Positions 33,600 to 45,976 of a stretch of 64,000 nucleotides of DNA are shown in pieces (the first letter of the stretch is position 1; each line of letters starts with the position of its first letter). Origin of the DNA: Thalassia testudinum (lineage: Eukaryota > Streptophyta > Magnoliopsida > Alismatales > Hydrocharitaceae); the NCBI GenBank assembly GCA_037157565.1, contig JAZHRO010000013.1, forward strand, positions 76,935,501 to 76,999,500. The letters are read 5' to 3'. The notes under the pieces were generated by a model. The model did no database searches. It had not been told where the DNA came from and saw only the letters and a list, made by a program, of their open reading frames with translations. The translations under genes were made by a program, and so were the position numbers.

Positions 33600-36500
33600 G
33601 CATCTACAGCAATAGCAGCTGCACTAGTCTGCCTGGAACTTCATGAGATGAATTACCGAAAGTAGGGGTAGCATCCGATCTTAAATGGATTATTAATAGC
33701 TGTTATTGCTACTGAAAATGATCAACAATTGCTGTTGACTTCTTTGTAGCAGTATGATTGGTGAATGAGGGATTTAGAGTGGAATTTGGCTTGAACTTGA
33801 GGATTTAAAGAAGCTGCCCTGTTGTGTAATGCAGAGAGTCTTTTATAAGCATTTCTATATCAGAATTGGGATTTCATTTAATTTGAGATGCTTGTTGAGG
33901 CTACTTGAATTCATTGTTAGCTACTTATCAATATACTTAACTGTCCAATTACTGTTTCTAATGAAAATCTTGATTAAAATTTGGTTTAATTGCTCCACCA
34001 TGTTTCATATTGTGTGTTGATTGTATTTGAGTGCATATATCCCATGTTCAGCACAAAGAAGTGAGCCTAAGGCCTTAGGTTTCTTAGCTTCACATCCATT
34101 TAGGCCTAAAATGTGTGAGTTTTGTAAATAAATAAAAATCATAAAAAAAATACATAAAAAATAAAATAAACATGTCTTGAGTAAGATGAGGTATTTCCTT
34201 AGGTGTGTGTCAAATTTCAAAGTATTATTAACTCTAAGCTTGGTAAAACATACCAGCTAACAGTTCAATCTACTTGGAAATTTAATAAAGAACCTAAAAA
34301 GAAAAACACCAAAAAGAACTCTTTCTCTCTCTCATCCCTCATCTCTCTTATACATATGAAAACCATAAAATCAGAAAAACCTCAAAAATACCTAAAAATA
34401 CTCTATATACTATGTATATACTTGTATATATAAGTTAAAGCTAAGCTAAGTGTATATATTGTATAATATGTACATAATAAGTCTATATAACTTATATATG
34501 TATTCTATATATTAAATTAAGTATTTATAATGATTTATTGTAGATATAACTTTATTGTATTATTATCTATTAATTTATTTAACTAAATGTATATAAATCT
34601 AAGTAATTATTTAAACCTATCTATATGTACATAACTAAGTCTAACACTGTACATATGTATTTAACTATGTATTATATATTGTATAATACCTGTAAGTTAA
34701 TTTAATTAAGTATTTACAATAAATAATTAAGTTATTAGGTTAATTAAGTAATTTATTAACTTAAAATAAAATAAATTAGTAATTTAAGGTAATATTGAAA
34801 TAATTTATTATCTATACTTGTATAATATCATATTAACTATTTTCAACTTATTTATACTGTATTTATAGTGTACTATAGTATTTATAGATTATTCATATGT
34901 AAAACTATCTAAAACATATATTTAATTGTAAATAAATTAAAATAAAGTTCCTAAAATATAATAAAAATGTGTAATAAATAACTTATATGTATATCAACTC
35001 TGTATAAAGTCAATTTTTTAATTAGTAAATTTTCTAATTAAGTCACTAATTTATACATTAATTAACAAATTAAACTCTAATTTAACATGCACAAAATCCT
35101 AACTTTAACTAATTTAACTATATATCTAAATAATTTATTTCCCTAAATTAACTATACCATTGTATAGCCCTATATAAGGACTTTTCAAAAATATAATTTG
35201 TCTTAAAATAGGACTTAATTTGAACCTTCCAATCGGTCACTTGCCAGCCGCTGCGTGGTGCTCAATTGGGCACCAAAGATGGTGCCACATCGGGCATGGC
35301 AAAGCGCATAACGCATATAAATTATTACTTTGCCATGAGCTGCTTGGTCGTCAGGTGCTGGGCACCACACATGAGCATACAGGCCACTTATTCTCGAATT
35401 GCATGCTGCGTACACCTATGGGGGTGCGTGGGTGCATGTGTGCACGCCTAAGCACGGGTGTGTGTGGGCATGTAGGCCTGATATTGGGCTGAAAAATAGA
35501 AAAAAGTTCACCTAACCTAAACTAGGGTTGGCCTAAAGTAGATGTCTGGTCCTACCCTCCTGGGTACTGTGTATCCCTCGAAATGAGTCGGCCCACCCAT
35601 TAAAAACCTAGTTTTTAAGTTGATGAAAAGTGTTTGTGAGAGAGAGGTCAAGTGTTGAGAGTTCTGTGCCTATGCATGTGCATGTATATATGTATATGAA
35701 TAATACAGTATAATTATATGTATATAAATTAAGTAAATAAGATATGTATATAGTGTATATTTATATAAGTAGTATATATATATGTATACTTATAAGTAGT
35801 ATAGTATGTTTGAGCTCTTATATATATAAATAACCCAAGATCTTTAGTGACAGATATATATGTCACCATACATTTGTATATACATTAGTATAAGTAGCAA
35901 TTATTGGCTTATGCTAAGTAAATATTTTACTAAATTTACAGCAACGCTTGTATATGTTATTGTATATATAATATATGTTACTATAGACATTAGTATGTTA
36001 ATATCATTTAGTATAATGGATATTAATAATTATTTTTGTACCTATATTTAGGTATTACTTATATTATTGTATGTAACTAACATAGTGCAGTAGTAGCTAG
36101 TTTTTTATGCATGTTTATTATACATATGTTTTTAGGCATTGTAATGCTTATTAATCGATTCTTTTGTAAATAATTAACCAATTCTTTCATTATTTGATTC
36201 ATTCATTTATTTTATAAATAAAATTAACATTTTTAGAATAAAAGAACGTTTTTGGACTTAGATAGTGATATATATCAATAACTGCCTCCCAGTGAACGAC
36301 TTGGAAACAAACCAGTAAAAATTGTAAATAAATAAAATTAACGCGATATTGGTTTGCATTTGTGTCACATATACTACAACAATGACACATTAAACTCCTT
36401 TTTATTGCAAATCAAAAGTCATCGATCATATTTTTGACGTTGTTGCTAGGAATAAAAACCCTTCAACAGCGTTTCATTGTGATTATTTAACAATGGTCGC

Positions 36501-37164
36501 AATCGTGAACGCATTAGAATCCTAAACAATTGTTAAGAGTCAGGATAAAATCTCTCCTACTGCTTTTACATCCTTACCACATACCAAGAACATGCCTCCT
36601 ACACCCTAAACATGTCCAACAACTGCATCCCCAACATTACTTCACCTGAGAAAGCAAAGAAGAGAACTAGAGGGAGGCATGCATACATCGTGCTTTGAAT
36701 AGATAGATACATTGTGCTTTGAATAGCTATTTTTAGGGAGTTAACGAGTTTTAGATTAATGATACAAGCATCGTGCTTTAAATAATGTTCCTTCCATGTA
36801 TGGATTGAATTCAATAGAAATAAGATGTACGGTGGTTGTTTATGTTTACTATTTACTTATTTATATTTCATAAGATGTGAAATGTGTGATTTTTCTTTAT
36901 AGAGGATTTTGAAAAATATCCATAATATAGGAAAACCCTGTCGAATTTTTTCCAAATTTTTTATATTTATTTATTTATTTCTTCATATTTATACAAATAA
37001 TATTTTGTTTTTAATGCATATGCTAATAGGAAAAAGGGTGACGAGGCCACCTCAACGGGTAGGGATGAGACTCAGCCTCCCCAGACACAGCAGCCACCCC
37101 GCACCCAGCCTTCCTAGGTTCCTAAGACATCCTGCTTAGCACTCCCCACGCACACCCAGTAGTC
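33600..37164 (+). other. AT-rich CACTA interior
   Basis: No gene recognised. 34,380-35,210 and 35,680-36,200 are very AT-rich with imperfect TATA/TGTATA runs. Around 35,220-35,500 is a short GC-richer island without coding support. A short motif, TCGTGCTTTGAATAG, recurs three times between 36,685 and 36,785. Confidence 0.5.
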
Positions 37165-38382
37165 ATGATACCTAATCCCACATTTACGAGGTCTCGTAAA
37201 TATGTCCGACCTGATGATCTTGCCCGACAATACCAGGACAAGGGCAAGAAGGTGGTCACCAATGTAATGCGAGAACTAGAGCCAGAGCTAGAGGTTGTCA
37301 CCCACTACTCTAATGACAACAAGGATGAGGACAAGGATGAGGACGAGGGGGAGGGTGAGGACGATGCTGAGGTACAGGAGACAGTTCAACAAGACCCTCA
37401 GGCTGAGGCAGGGACCAATTCTAGTAAGAAATGTATGTAATATCTTATTGAAATTTGCTTGTAATGTTTTAATTTTTTATTATATTTTTCTTATTAGGTA
37501 AGAAAAAAAAGGAAGGGGTCCAACAAGAAATGTAAATCCAGATGCACTTCCAGAGGGGATGAGGATCAAAGTGCATATCAATAAAGCTGGAGAAGATCCA
37601 GATTGTCCTCCTTTTACTAGCAGATTGTCTAGGATGATAAAGGAGCTCATCCTCCTTTCTTGTTTTAACTAGAGGAGGGTCCCAAAGGAGATGAAGAGGC
37701 AATTTATTTGTAATATGGAAGTAAATAATTATTAACGTATATATATAAGTTTACTTCAATTATATTTAATTTATCTAAACGACTTTTTAATATTACAGGC
37801 AATTTTTGATTGAGGTAACGATCCAAATGTCACCAAGTACATCCTCAATCATACCGCGAGACGATATCATGATTGGAGGATGACAACAAAGAGACGGGTG
37901 AAATATGTAATATTTTACATTTTTTATTATGTACTTAATTAATTTCTTTTGACAATTTATTTGTATAATTTAGTTTTATAATAAAATGTCATCTCATGAG
38001 GAGGCATTGAGGAACGTGCCTTCTACAATAGCAGTAGATGTATGGAAAGACTATAGTGAGCATTGGAATAAGGTTGAGACGGAGGTAATTATAAATACTT
38101 CTAAGGGTATTTTGAGATAAATGATTTAATTGTTTCCTCATTACAATATGTTATACATAGAGGATCAGGCGAAGAGGAGCAAGGCCAATAGGGCCAAAGC
38201 TCTACTACAGATCCACTGTTTGGGTCGAACGAGTATAGATAGAGTTAAGGCAAAATATGTAAGTAATTTCTTATTATGTCACTTATATATTTTTAATTTA
38301 AGTTTTAATTATTAGTATTACCTGCAATTTGAAATATATTTACAAGCACATTCACATTATGGTACTATGCTCGATTGGGTTG
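37165..38382 (+). pseudogene. CACTA second gene, Ptta/En/Spm-type (Transposase_24-like), 5' part
   Basis: The plant CACTA accessory protein, thought to bind transposon ends. An acidic N-terminal exon (37,165 to about 37,427, with a run of Asp/Glu) is followed by AT-rich introns and short exons. Readable blocks: NVNPDALPEGMRIKV and VPKEMKRQFICNME (about 37,540-37,720), NDPNVTKYILNHTARR and YHDWRMTTKRRVKY (about 37,815-37,905), MSSHEEALRNVPSTI (about 37,987), and RSKANRAKALLQIHCLGRTS (about 38,172). These match the order seen in the plant family. A TAG interrupts the second exon near 37,671. The last exon (SHYGTMLDWVGV) is split by the LTR at 38,388. Confidence 0.72.
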
Positions 38383-38387
38383 GTGTT

Positions 38388-40194
38388 TGTTGAGGCGGAA
38401 AATCGTCGCAAATAGATTTGAGTTTTGAAAATCCATCGTTGTAGTGCAATTTGTGAGAAAAATCCGTCAACAGATAATTTTAACCAAAACTCAAAAGGAA
38501 TTCCGGCTCGAACATAGATAGGTGGACGTTTGATTAAAAACCACGTTATTTTGTTGTCACGAAGCAGATTAGCTAGTTGAATTAAATCTATATTAGCTAT
38601 CTACTTAAAGAATAAAGAATAGAAGAGAGAGAGAGGGAATAATACAAATAAAGACAAAATAGAGAGAAAATGAACAGGTATTTCTTAATCATTGAATCAA
38701 GTTCATTACAACTACTTGTTACACTAGAAAGCAGGAAATCTTACAACTAAAAAGTGGTAAATCTACTCTAGAAAGTAGGAAATCTTACAACTAGAAAGCG
38801 GTAAATCTACTCTAGAAAGCAGTAAAGAGAAGGAAGGTGAGAAATTATCCTCCTCGACGGCTGCTTGGAGGACGAGCTACGTTGATAGAGCGCCCGGAAG
38901 AACGTGGTAAGAAGCAGGATGAAGGAGAATGACAACAGACGATGAAGAAAGGGGCAAGGCGATGTCGCAGCGGGATCCGCTTCCTGAATGGCGGTGAGAA
39001 GACAACCGCGAGCGCTCCACAAACGGGGATGAGAATGTGGAAAAATTCAAATTTTAACTCTAATGGAGCATCCCGGGTTTAGGACAAGCTCTTAAAGCTT
39101 TTGAGGGGGTAAGAGAAGAGAGGAAGGGATGAGAAATTCCAGTGGTAGGGGTCTCCTTTTATAGTTGTAGGGATTGAGGGCAATTAGGTCATTTTATGCT
39201 TTAAAACATTAATTTAAGGTCTTTAGTGATAACTTTAAGCGTCACTAAAGACCCCAAACGTGGGCTTAGTGCGTGTGCACCCGCCGCCTTCTACCTTCTT
39301 CAATGCGTGCCCACGATCTCACGATCTTAACCGTCCAAATGTGAGATTGGACGGCTTAAATGCACTACACCTCATCGCATGCCCACGTCAAATCACGCGT
39401 GCATGGCACGTCCGATGGCGCGTTTGCAATCCACACGATCTGGTGACACTACGTGGCTGCTCCTACTGTCGTTCATCCTCGATCCAACGGCCGCAATTGA
39501 CTGCGCCCACACCCCGCGCTTGATTTGAGGCTCGCGGAGGCTCGAACCCACACCTCTGCATAGCGCCTTAGCCCAACATGCCAAGCAGCCTTTTTTGTTG
39601 TGCGGATGGTTTCATGCTCAGCCAATCTTGGTCGTTGGATCTTCATCCAATAGCCAAGATCTCTCATCACAAGAGCCTTCAAGAGTCGAGCGAGGGGTGC
39701 GGCCAGGTGCAAATGGTTAGGATGGTGCCACGTGACACTATCTTGATCGTCCATCTTCATATGCTCGTAGGTGGTGCCACGAATGTCGGATTGGATCGCT
39801 TTTTGCATTGTTGGGCTACGATCGTTAATTCAAACCCATCCGTACGATCGAATTTGTCATCTAAAGTATGAATTTGCACCACCTTGGCCCTTACGTATGA
39901 TCTTTCTCAGACTGCATCTAATGTTACAGAAATCCGATCGGGGTGATCTTAGAGTCGTTGAACTCCAATTGTCACCCTGATCAGATTCGTAAGATTAGAT
40001 CTTCAATCCGAGACCCCGATTAAATGTCATCCTATCACTTGACCATAAAAAGCAAAAATTAACCTAAAATTTATACAACCTAATCTAAATGCATGATGAT
40101 GTATGTTATGCAATATTTATAATATATGATGCAACTATATGCCTAAGAACATGCATAAATAGATGGTTTATGTGATATAAACGTATTTACATCA
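38388..40194 (-). mobile_element. Solo LTR (1.81 kb) inserted in the CACTA second gene
   Basis: TG…CA insert flanked by GTGTT (38,383-38,387) and GTGTC (40,195-40,199), one mismatch. Removing it rejoins the exon in frame (GTMLDWVGV then CEITHSKVTTNDGQTW). On the minus strand it starts TGATGTAAATACGTTTATAT, a near-perfect hairpin, and is related to the solo LTR at 22,912-24,401. A purine-rich stretch lies at 38,615-38,680 and short CTAGAAAGYRGKAAATCT repeats at 38,725-38,825. Confidence 0.85.
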
Positions 40195-40785
40195 GTGTCT
40201 GTGAGATTACTCATAGCAAGGTCACCACCAACGATGGGCAAACATGGATACATGACACATACTAGATGAAGCATGTAAGTAACATTTAATTATCAATTAA
40301 TTTATATCTTATACTTATTTTTATATGACATTAAATTGTAAGCATAATTTAATTTGTAATTGTAGTAAGAAATGATGAACTTAATCAATCCCCCTCCAAA
40401 CGCCACTTTCGACACTCAGTAGCAGCCTCCTATGACACCTGAGGAGGCTTTTAGGAGCATCATGCATCCGTAGTACAGACGCTTCATTCGTAGTGGGGGA
40501 AGGAGTCAGACGATCTCCAACTGGTATGGGTGAAAGGGTCGGTGTCGGCAGCCGTTGTCAAGCAGATGTAGACACAGCTCTAGGATGTCACCTTACAGCT
40601 TCAATAGCAAACTCAAGCTTGTCAAGATGCTAAGAAATTCATGGAGGAGCAAAGGAAGGAACAGTAGAAAGAGGAGATGAGGGAGATGATGGCATTTCTA
40701 CAGGGCAGCGGTGGGGATCACACTTCCTATCACTACTCGCATTGCAGAGACGACGACAACCTCGGTGGTGGTGAAGCAAGATAGG
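40195..40785 (+). pseudogene. CACTA second gene, 3' part
   Basis: Resumes the exon interrupted by the LTR (CEITHSKVTTNDGQTWIHDT, with a stop just after), then, after an AT-rich intron, reads MMNLINPPPNATF and MTPEEAFRSIMHP near 40,374-40,470. The rest is shifted or degraded; a C-terminal stretch near 40,600-40,785 reads EEQRKEQ-like coiled-coil sequence in one frame. Confidence 0.6.
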
Positions 40786-40989
40786 GAGTAAGAGCTGAGG
40801 CATAAGTTTAGATTACTTCTCTTTTCCTTAGTTAGGTTCATATGTATTTTTCTTAGCTATTGGTATATTTTGATATTATGACATACTCTTTTCTAGGATT
40901 ATATATTTGTTGTATGTTTATGTTGTATTGTATGTTGTATGTTATATGTTGTTGCAGGTGTTATAGGTTTCTATAATACCTACATTTTG

Positions 40990-41362
40990 TATAATTAAAA
41001 AAAAATACATATATATACACAATGGTTTTATTGAAAACCGTCATGCATACAGGTAAAACGACAGTTTACTAACCGTCGTTTATTATTATCGTAGGAAGTG
41101 TAATGGACAAATCAATAGAAAAGACTGTTATACACCCGTCGTGAAGAACCCGAATGACAGTTTGGCTTTAAATCGTTGTCTAATGAATGGAAACGACAGT
41201 TATAGAAGCCGTCGTGTATTATTACGAATAGACGATGGTTATTTAACATAACCGTCATATATATACTAACGCAACACACTTTCGCGATACTAACATACAA
41301 CAATTTTGAATGAATTGGAGATGGTTTTGAACCATCGTGAAAAGTAGTCATTTCTGTAGTGA
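40990..41362 (+). repeat. CACTA right terminus with subterminal repeats
   Basis: Subterminal ACGACAGTT/ACCGTCGT-type motifs recur in both orientations (for example 41,068; 41,080; 41,139; 41,193; 41,209; 41,250), as expected for transposase-binding sites. The terminus at 41,350-41,362 is the inverse of CACTACAGAAATG, and GGTTTTGAACCATCG sits just inside. AAT follows the end and could be a 3-bp TSD whose partner is off-window. Confidence 0.85.
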
Positions 41363-43990
41363 ATATGAGATCGAAAGGAGCACCACTTATAATTTTTGTT
41401 TTAGGTAAAATAAATCAAGTACTTTTACCTAATAAACATGGAAGACGATGCATCGAGGCCATTGACAAAGGCAAGGAAAAGGGTGAAGTCCATGAGGAAG
41501 GTGAGGGCAGCCTTGGCGGGCATAGCCAAAAGGGCTTAGAGAGAAAGGAAGAATGAGAGGGAGGGGGAGGAAGAAGGAAAGGGGAAAAAGGACATGGGAA
41601 AGAGGAAAAAAGATTTCCCAAGTAAAAAATATAAAATTTTATTATTTTTGTATCCATCACCATTAAGTCTTACTAATGGCAACTAATGGAGCAATAATTA
41701 TGAAAGTGATGTCACATTTTTATTAGCATTTAAGGTAATATTGAAAAGTAAATGGTAAAAAAAAGTTTTTTGATATTTTTAATGATATCTATATAAAAAT
41801 TTCTTAATTAAATTAACTTGAGCATCCTCTTCATTAGCATCTAGAGGTTATGAAATTGAATCCCATACTTATTATATTAATTACCTTTCCAAAAAATAGA
41901 GTACTTTGAATTATCATTTGTCCTGTATACAATAGATTATGTACAACGTCATGATATAAATGTGTGATTGTATGATGTATATTGTATGTATGTATGTATA
42001 TATATAATATGCATGTATGCATGCATGCATGTATACTAATTAACTTTTAAGGTCCAAATAAATTATTAAAGTTAAACTTATTGGGAACTAGATATACAAA
42101 ATCCAACGATACGAATCAAAAGTTATTAGTTAGCTAAATTACGTATGAAATTTTATCAGGAAGAAGATAGTTTTGATAGCAATTTTAAACGAGAAATTAT
42201 AAAAATATTACTTTAAGAAACACAAATTACATTTTGTAGATAGGTTTAATTTGTAACAGTTTAATACAAATAACTCTTAAGTTCTCTAAAACAAAAAAGA
42301 AGTATTTGTACCAGGAAGCCCGACAAAAAAAATGGGAGAAAATCATACCACTATTCTTCACATTTTGTTACAAAGAAAGCCCCGTACATCTCCACAAATT
42401 GAATGCTGCGATTTTAATTGGACATTATTACTTGCATAGAATGTGTGGTTCTCTATGTTCTCTCGCGGCTCTCCACCAGGTATAGAAGCAGATCTTGCTT
42501 CAATCCTTTTGAGAGAGAGTGACGGATAAATGAGCTTGCCGATCGAAGCCGCCACCAACTCCCAACTGCTCTTTCTCTGGCCCTTTGATCTTTTCTCTCT
42601 CGTGTTTGGACTCCCTCCTCAACATGGATAGCTGTTGGTGTCTCGTGGCGATCGTTCAAGGTCAATGGTGATCATGGTGGCAGTGATGGCTTGTCATGGT
42701 GGTGGAAGTGGTGATCTCTGGTCGTCTCAGATGTTAGTCGCTTATGTGGTGGTCGGAGCGTTTGTGCGGTCATGCAGGTCTCGTCGATGACTTTTTCGAA
42801 AGTCACAGCCACTGGGGCTCACCAATGACCTCGAAGGTCGCAGTCGCTCTCCCTTGTCGACGGGTCACAACAGTCGGTGGCGACCGGATGGCCTGTCGGT
42901 GACATCGACGAGCGATGGTGGCAACTGCTCGATAATGATTGTTGTGGCTTAGTCGTCGCAAGCAGCACAGTTATTGTTGCGGGAATTATTTTATAATATT
43001 GGAGTGTTTAGATATTTTATTTTTCTTTTTTTTGCCATTCAAATTTTGTTGGTAAGTATGTATAACTCCTTATTTTTTACGATCAAATTTCTAACGTAAA
43101 TCATTGGTTAATTTTATCAACTTTTCTTTATCTTATCTACGAATATAAGGTTGATCTTCGTCTGAGAGTTTGTCAGATTTTTTATCTTAGGATATTTCTT
43201 TTTCTTTTCTTTTCTTTTTTTCTTGTTATCTTATTGTCTGAGTTTTTACTTCCTCTCATTCCGAGGGAAAGTAACTTCTTTCTACTGAGGGCATTAAATC
43301 TTTTTTTCTGTCTTCCTCCTTTGTATCACGTGCTTCCTCCTTTTAATAAAATTTCATGCCTTTAAAAATATATACATATAGATGCAGATCGAAAGTTTTA
43401 CATACCATGATAAAAAAAAAAGAGCAAATCGAAGAAATGCTTAAAGAAGAAAAGATATGTAACAGGATGGCAGCTCAGAACCCTAACAATAAATTATGCA
43501 TTTGTCTATGTTTTTATTTGAGGACGCCACGTGGGCGTCATCGCCATGACAGAATAAAAAATGCTTGATAAGTGCTGAGATCTATCTGTCTGATTTTGTT
43601 TATTGATTCTCTTAGCTTATATTTATTAGTACGTACCAAACTTGGGTGTTTTGAAGTAATTAATCTGATTAAGTTACATCTTATAGAGCATTTATGGTGT
43701 GGACCATGAAGGGCATGTGGATCGGCGTCCTCGTGGAGGAATTTTGGAAAGAGGGCACAGGGATGCACCCACGAAGAAATAAATTATATAAAAATATAAA
43801 AAATGATATATTTTGTAATGCACGAACGTTACTGACATGATTGTCATCGTATGGCTAATATTCAATCTAAAAAAATCTAAAAGACAATTTAAGTTCTTTT
43901 GCGGGATGGATTTCACTGCACATAAAAAATTTATCATTATTTTGTGAGTCAGGGGATACGGGGATAATTTTTTCTTATTTAAAATCAAAA
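41363..43990. other. Sequence right of the CACTA element, no gene recognised
   Basis: The nature of this flank is not recognised. A GC-richer, GGTGGT-type stretch at 42,600-42,980 resembles the compositional style of LTRs elsewhere in the window, but no ends or TSD were found. Other content: CT-rich DNA near 43,195-43,240 and simple repeats at 41,983-42,034. Confidence 0.4.
41983..42034. repeat. (GTAT)n / (ATGC)n microsatellite
   Basis: GTAT units, then TATATA, then ATGC units, ending near 42,034. Confidence 0.9.
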
Positions 43991-43995
43991 TAAAT

Positions 43996-44178
43996 TGATA
44001 TAAAATAATTTTATTATATATATATATGTAATTTTACATTGATGTAAAATAATTGTGAAATATATTTTATAATTTTATATTAATGTAAAATAATTTAAAA
44101 TGTAATTTTTGTAGTTTATCCTGATGTAAAATGATTTAGAAGATAATTTTTTAATTTTTACATCAATGTAAAATCATT
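43996..44178. repeat. Array of TTTTACAT…ATGTAAAA palindromes
   Basis: Four to five degenerate units built on TTTTACATTGATGTAAAATA, about 45-50 bp apart, in AT-rich DNA just outside the left arm of the inverted pair. Each core is a near-perfect inverted repeat. Confidence 0.75.
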
Positions 44179-44589
44179 GCACCTTCGCATTTTGATTTTC
44201 AGCTTATATATTTTTTTTGTTTTATACTTGTGCATTTCTTATTTAAAAGTGGTAGTAGAATTTTTAAGTAATAAGCAATCTCATCCACATGACAATATTT
44301 ATGTTACTATTTTACATGAAAAAGGTACATGCAATGTGATCCTCACTTCTAAATCTGAATTTTTGGTTGACCTTAATTTTTATGTTTATGTACCTCTGTC
44401 CAATAAGAGTAGGGGGCATGGATCCGATGGCAACAGAAAAAGGGACATGAGAAGTAAGCTTGTCTCTAGCCAAGATGGGCTTAACAAGCCAATGCCATGT
44501 CTCGATCATCCATTTAGGATGGACTTTTCAAGCCCGTCTTTGACCCCTCCCACCCTCTCCCCCCAACAACCCTATATCTAAACCATCAC

Positions 44590-44880
44590 CGCACACTCAC
44601 ATCTCCTTTCTTTTATTATTCATTTTATTTTCCTCCTTTTTTATTTCTCCTCATGTTTTTATAATTTTTCCTCTCCTTCTCATCCCTTATTATTGTTCTC
44701 CTTATTCATTGTCTTTATTATGTTTCTCTTTTTCTTATTTTTTCTCTCTTTTTTTTCCCTTCTATTCTTCTCCTATTTTTTTTCTTCCCCTCCTCTCTTG
44801 TTCTTTCACTTCTCATCCTATTTGCCTTGTTTCAACTTCTTATTTCTCTTCTCTTCATCTATTTTGTAAAAGTTTAATAA
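44590..44880 (+). repeat. Polypyrimidine tract, left arm
   Basis: Nearly 300 bases of mostly T and C. The partner at about 56,830-57,165 is the complementary A/G tract. Any Ser/Phe/Leu-rich reading here is compositional. Confidence 0.85.
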
Positions 44881-45009
44881 AACATGGATTTCACCCTAGA
44901 GTTGCTCTTGTTATAACTAATAAAGTTTTATTTATTTACACAAAAATTTCTATACAATTATACATGGTGTATACAAGTCAATAAACAAATTTCATTGCTA
45001 TAAAGCTCT

Positions 45010-45972
45010 TTGAATTACATTTGTTATTACAATACTAGTAACAGTAATCACATCATCTACAATCTCTTTGTGTCAACCAACTCCTCTCCTCTACCTACTC
45101 CTTGCTCTCTTGTATGTGCTCCTCCTCTTGATACTCTATCCTATGTAGCTTTATTGCTTTCTCCTCTCTTAGATATTGTCCTACTCAACTTGGCATGTGC
45201 TCCAGTTCTAACACGTAGTCAAGTATTAGTGCTCCATCTACTACGAACATTTCGTCCTTCTTGTGTTAGAATATCCTCCCAGTCACATACAACAATGTCT
45301 ACTCCAAACAACATGTTCGACAACTATGTCCTTACTCCAAATGATGTGTTCGACAGATGTATTCCTACTCCAAATGTGCTGGAGAGTTATGCCTCTGCTC
45401 CGAACAATGTATTTGATAGTGGTGTCCATGTTCGTGGCAGATATGGAGTTGCTCTAAACAATGCACTAGATTGCAGTGTTTCTGCTTTGGAAAATGCGTT
45501 AAATTATTATGCCCATGCTCCAAATGATGTGTTGGACTACCGTATCCCTTCTCCGAACAATAAGCTAGACTGTTGTGTCCCTACTCCAAACAACACAATG
45601 GACTATTGTGTCCCTTCTTTGAATAGTCTTGTGAATGGTTGTGTTGGTTGTGAGGACTGTGACATCCAATATGGATCTTGCATAATTAATAAATTCAGAA
45701 CTATAGGTCCGGAATCCTTCGTCATGCTGGAAAAGAGGACCTCCTCCCATACTAAATTGGGTTGTATGAGCTCCCTCGCTAAACTAAGAACTAGGAGCTA
45801 TTGCACTAAATTCATAATCTCGAGATACATGTCCAAATTGCATGTAAGTAACACATTGTTAATTAACTCATTTAGAAGAGTTAAATATGTATATTTAAAT
45901 GTAAACAGAAGAGACACTTACTGTCTCAAAATGAGTAACTTGAGTTGTAGGACAAGTACATGTCCTAATTGA
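45010..45972 (+). CDS. 320-residue open frame over the 33-bp minisatellite; doubtful
   Basis: An uninterrupted frame whose centre is ten or so 11-residue repeats of the type TPNNMFDNYVL, TPNDVFDRCIP, APNDVLDYRIP. In the other arm the same frame exists but is broken into pieces (55,776-56,700, minus). The opposite strand reads a more natural-looking protein (FSMGGGPLFQHDEGF and upstream exon-like blocks), with several TAG codons that could derive from CAG. The period is a multiple of three, so both strands can stay open by chance. The final 40 residues run into sequence that looks non-coding. No known domain, signal peptide or neighbour supports it. Confidence 0.2.
   Translation: MNYICYYNTSNSNHIIYNLFVSTNSSPLPTPCSLVCAPPLDTLSYVALLLSPLLDIVLLNLACAPVLTRSQVLVLHLLRTFRPSCVRISSQSHTTMSTPNNMFDNYVLTPNDVFDRCIPTPNVLESYASAPNNVFDSGVHVRGRYGVALNNALDCSVSALENALNYYAHAPNDVLDYRIPSPNNKLDCCVPTPNNTMDYCVPSLNSLVNGCVGCEDCDIQYGSCIINKFRTIGPESFVMLEKRTSSHTKLGCMSSLAKLRTRSYCTKFIISRYMSKLHVSNTLLINSFRRVKYVYLNVNRRDTYCLKMSNLSCRTSTCPN
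45301..45613. repeat. 33-bp minisatellite, left arm
   Basis: About nine or ten degenerate units of 33 bp beginning ACTCCAAACAACATGTTCGA. The same array occurs inverted at 56,073-56,425. The 33-bp period equals 11 codons. Confidence 0.9.
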
Positions 45973-45976
45973 GTAG

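Larger units (their letters stand above)
25783..41362 (+). mobile_element. CACTA (En/Spm) DNA transposon, right part; outermost layer of the nest
   Basis: Defined by a TNP2-type transposase (25,783-30,742), a Ptta/En/Spm-type second gene (37,165-40,785), subterminal repeats and a right terminus at 41,362. The terminus is the inverse of CACTACAGAAATGACTAC, with the diagnostic CACTA end. The left terminus is not in the window, because element 1 interrupts TNP2 and extends beyond position 1. Solo LTRs at 27,190-29,530, 31,462-33,599 and 38,388-40,194 are nested in it. Both genes are broken, so this copy cannot move by itself. Confidence 0.88.

Noticed and set aside
34380..36200. Possible A+T-rich origin, scaffold-attachment or organellar insert
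   Set aside because: Only AT richness and imperfect TATA repeats are visible, with no organellar gene or defined motif.
39524..39590. tRNA-like stretch on the minus strand (GTGGGTTCGAGCC with an A-box-like GGCATGTTGGGCTAAGG upstream)
   Set aside because: It cannot be folded by eye into a full cloverleaf, the anticodon arm is missing, and it lies in a solo LTR. It may be a chance or decayed tRNA-derived piece.
40374..40800. Possible independent host gene
   Set aside because: It follows the CACTA second-gene exon in order and orientation, and lies before the CACTA terminus.
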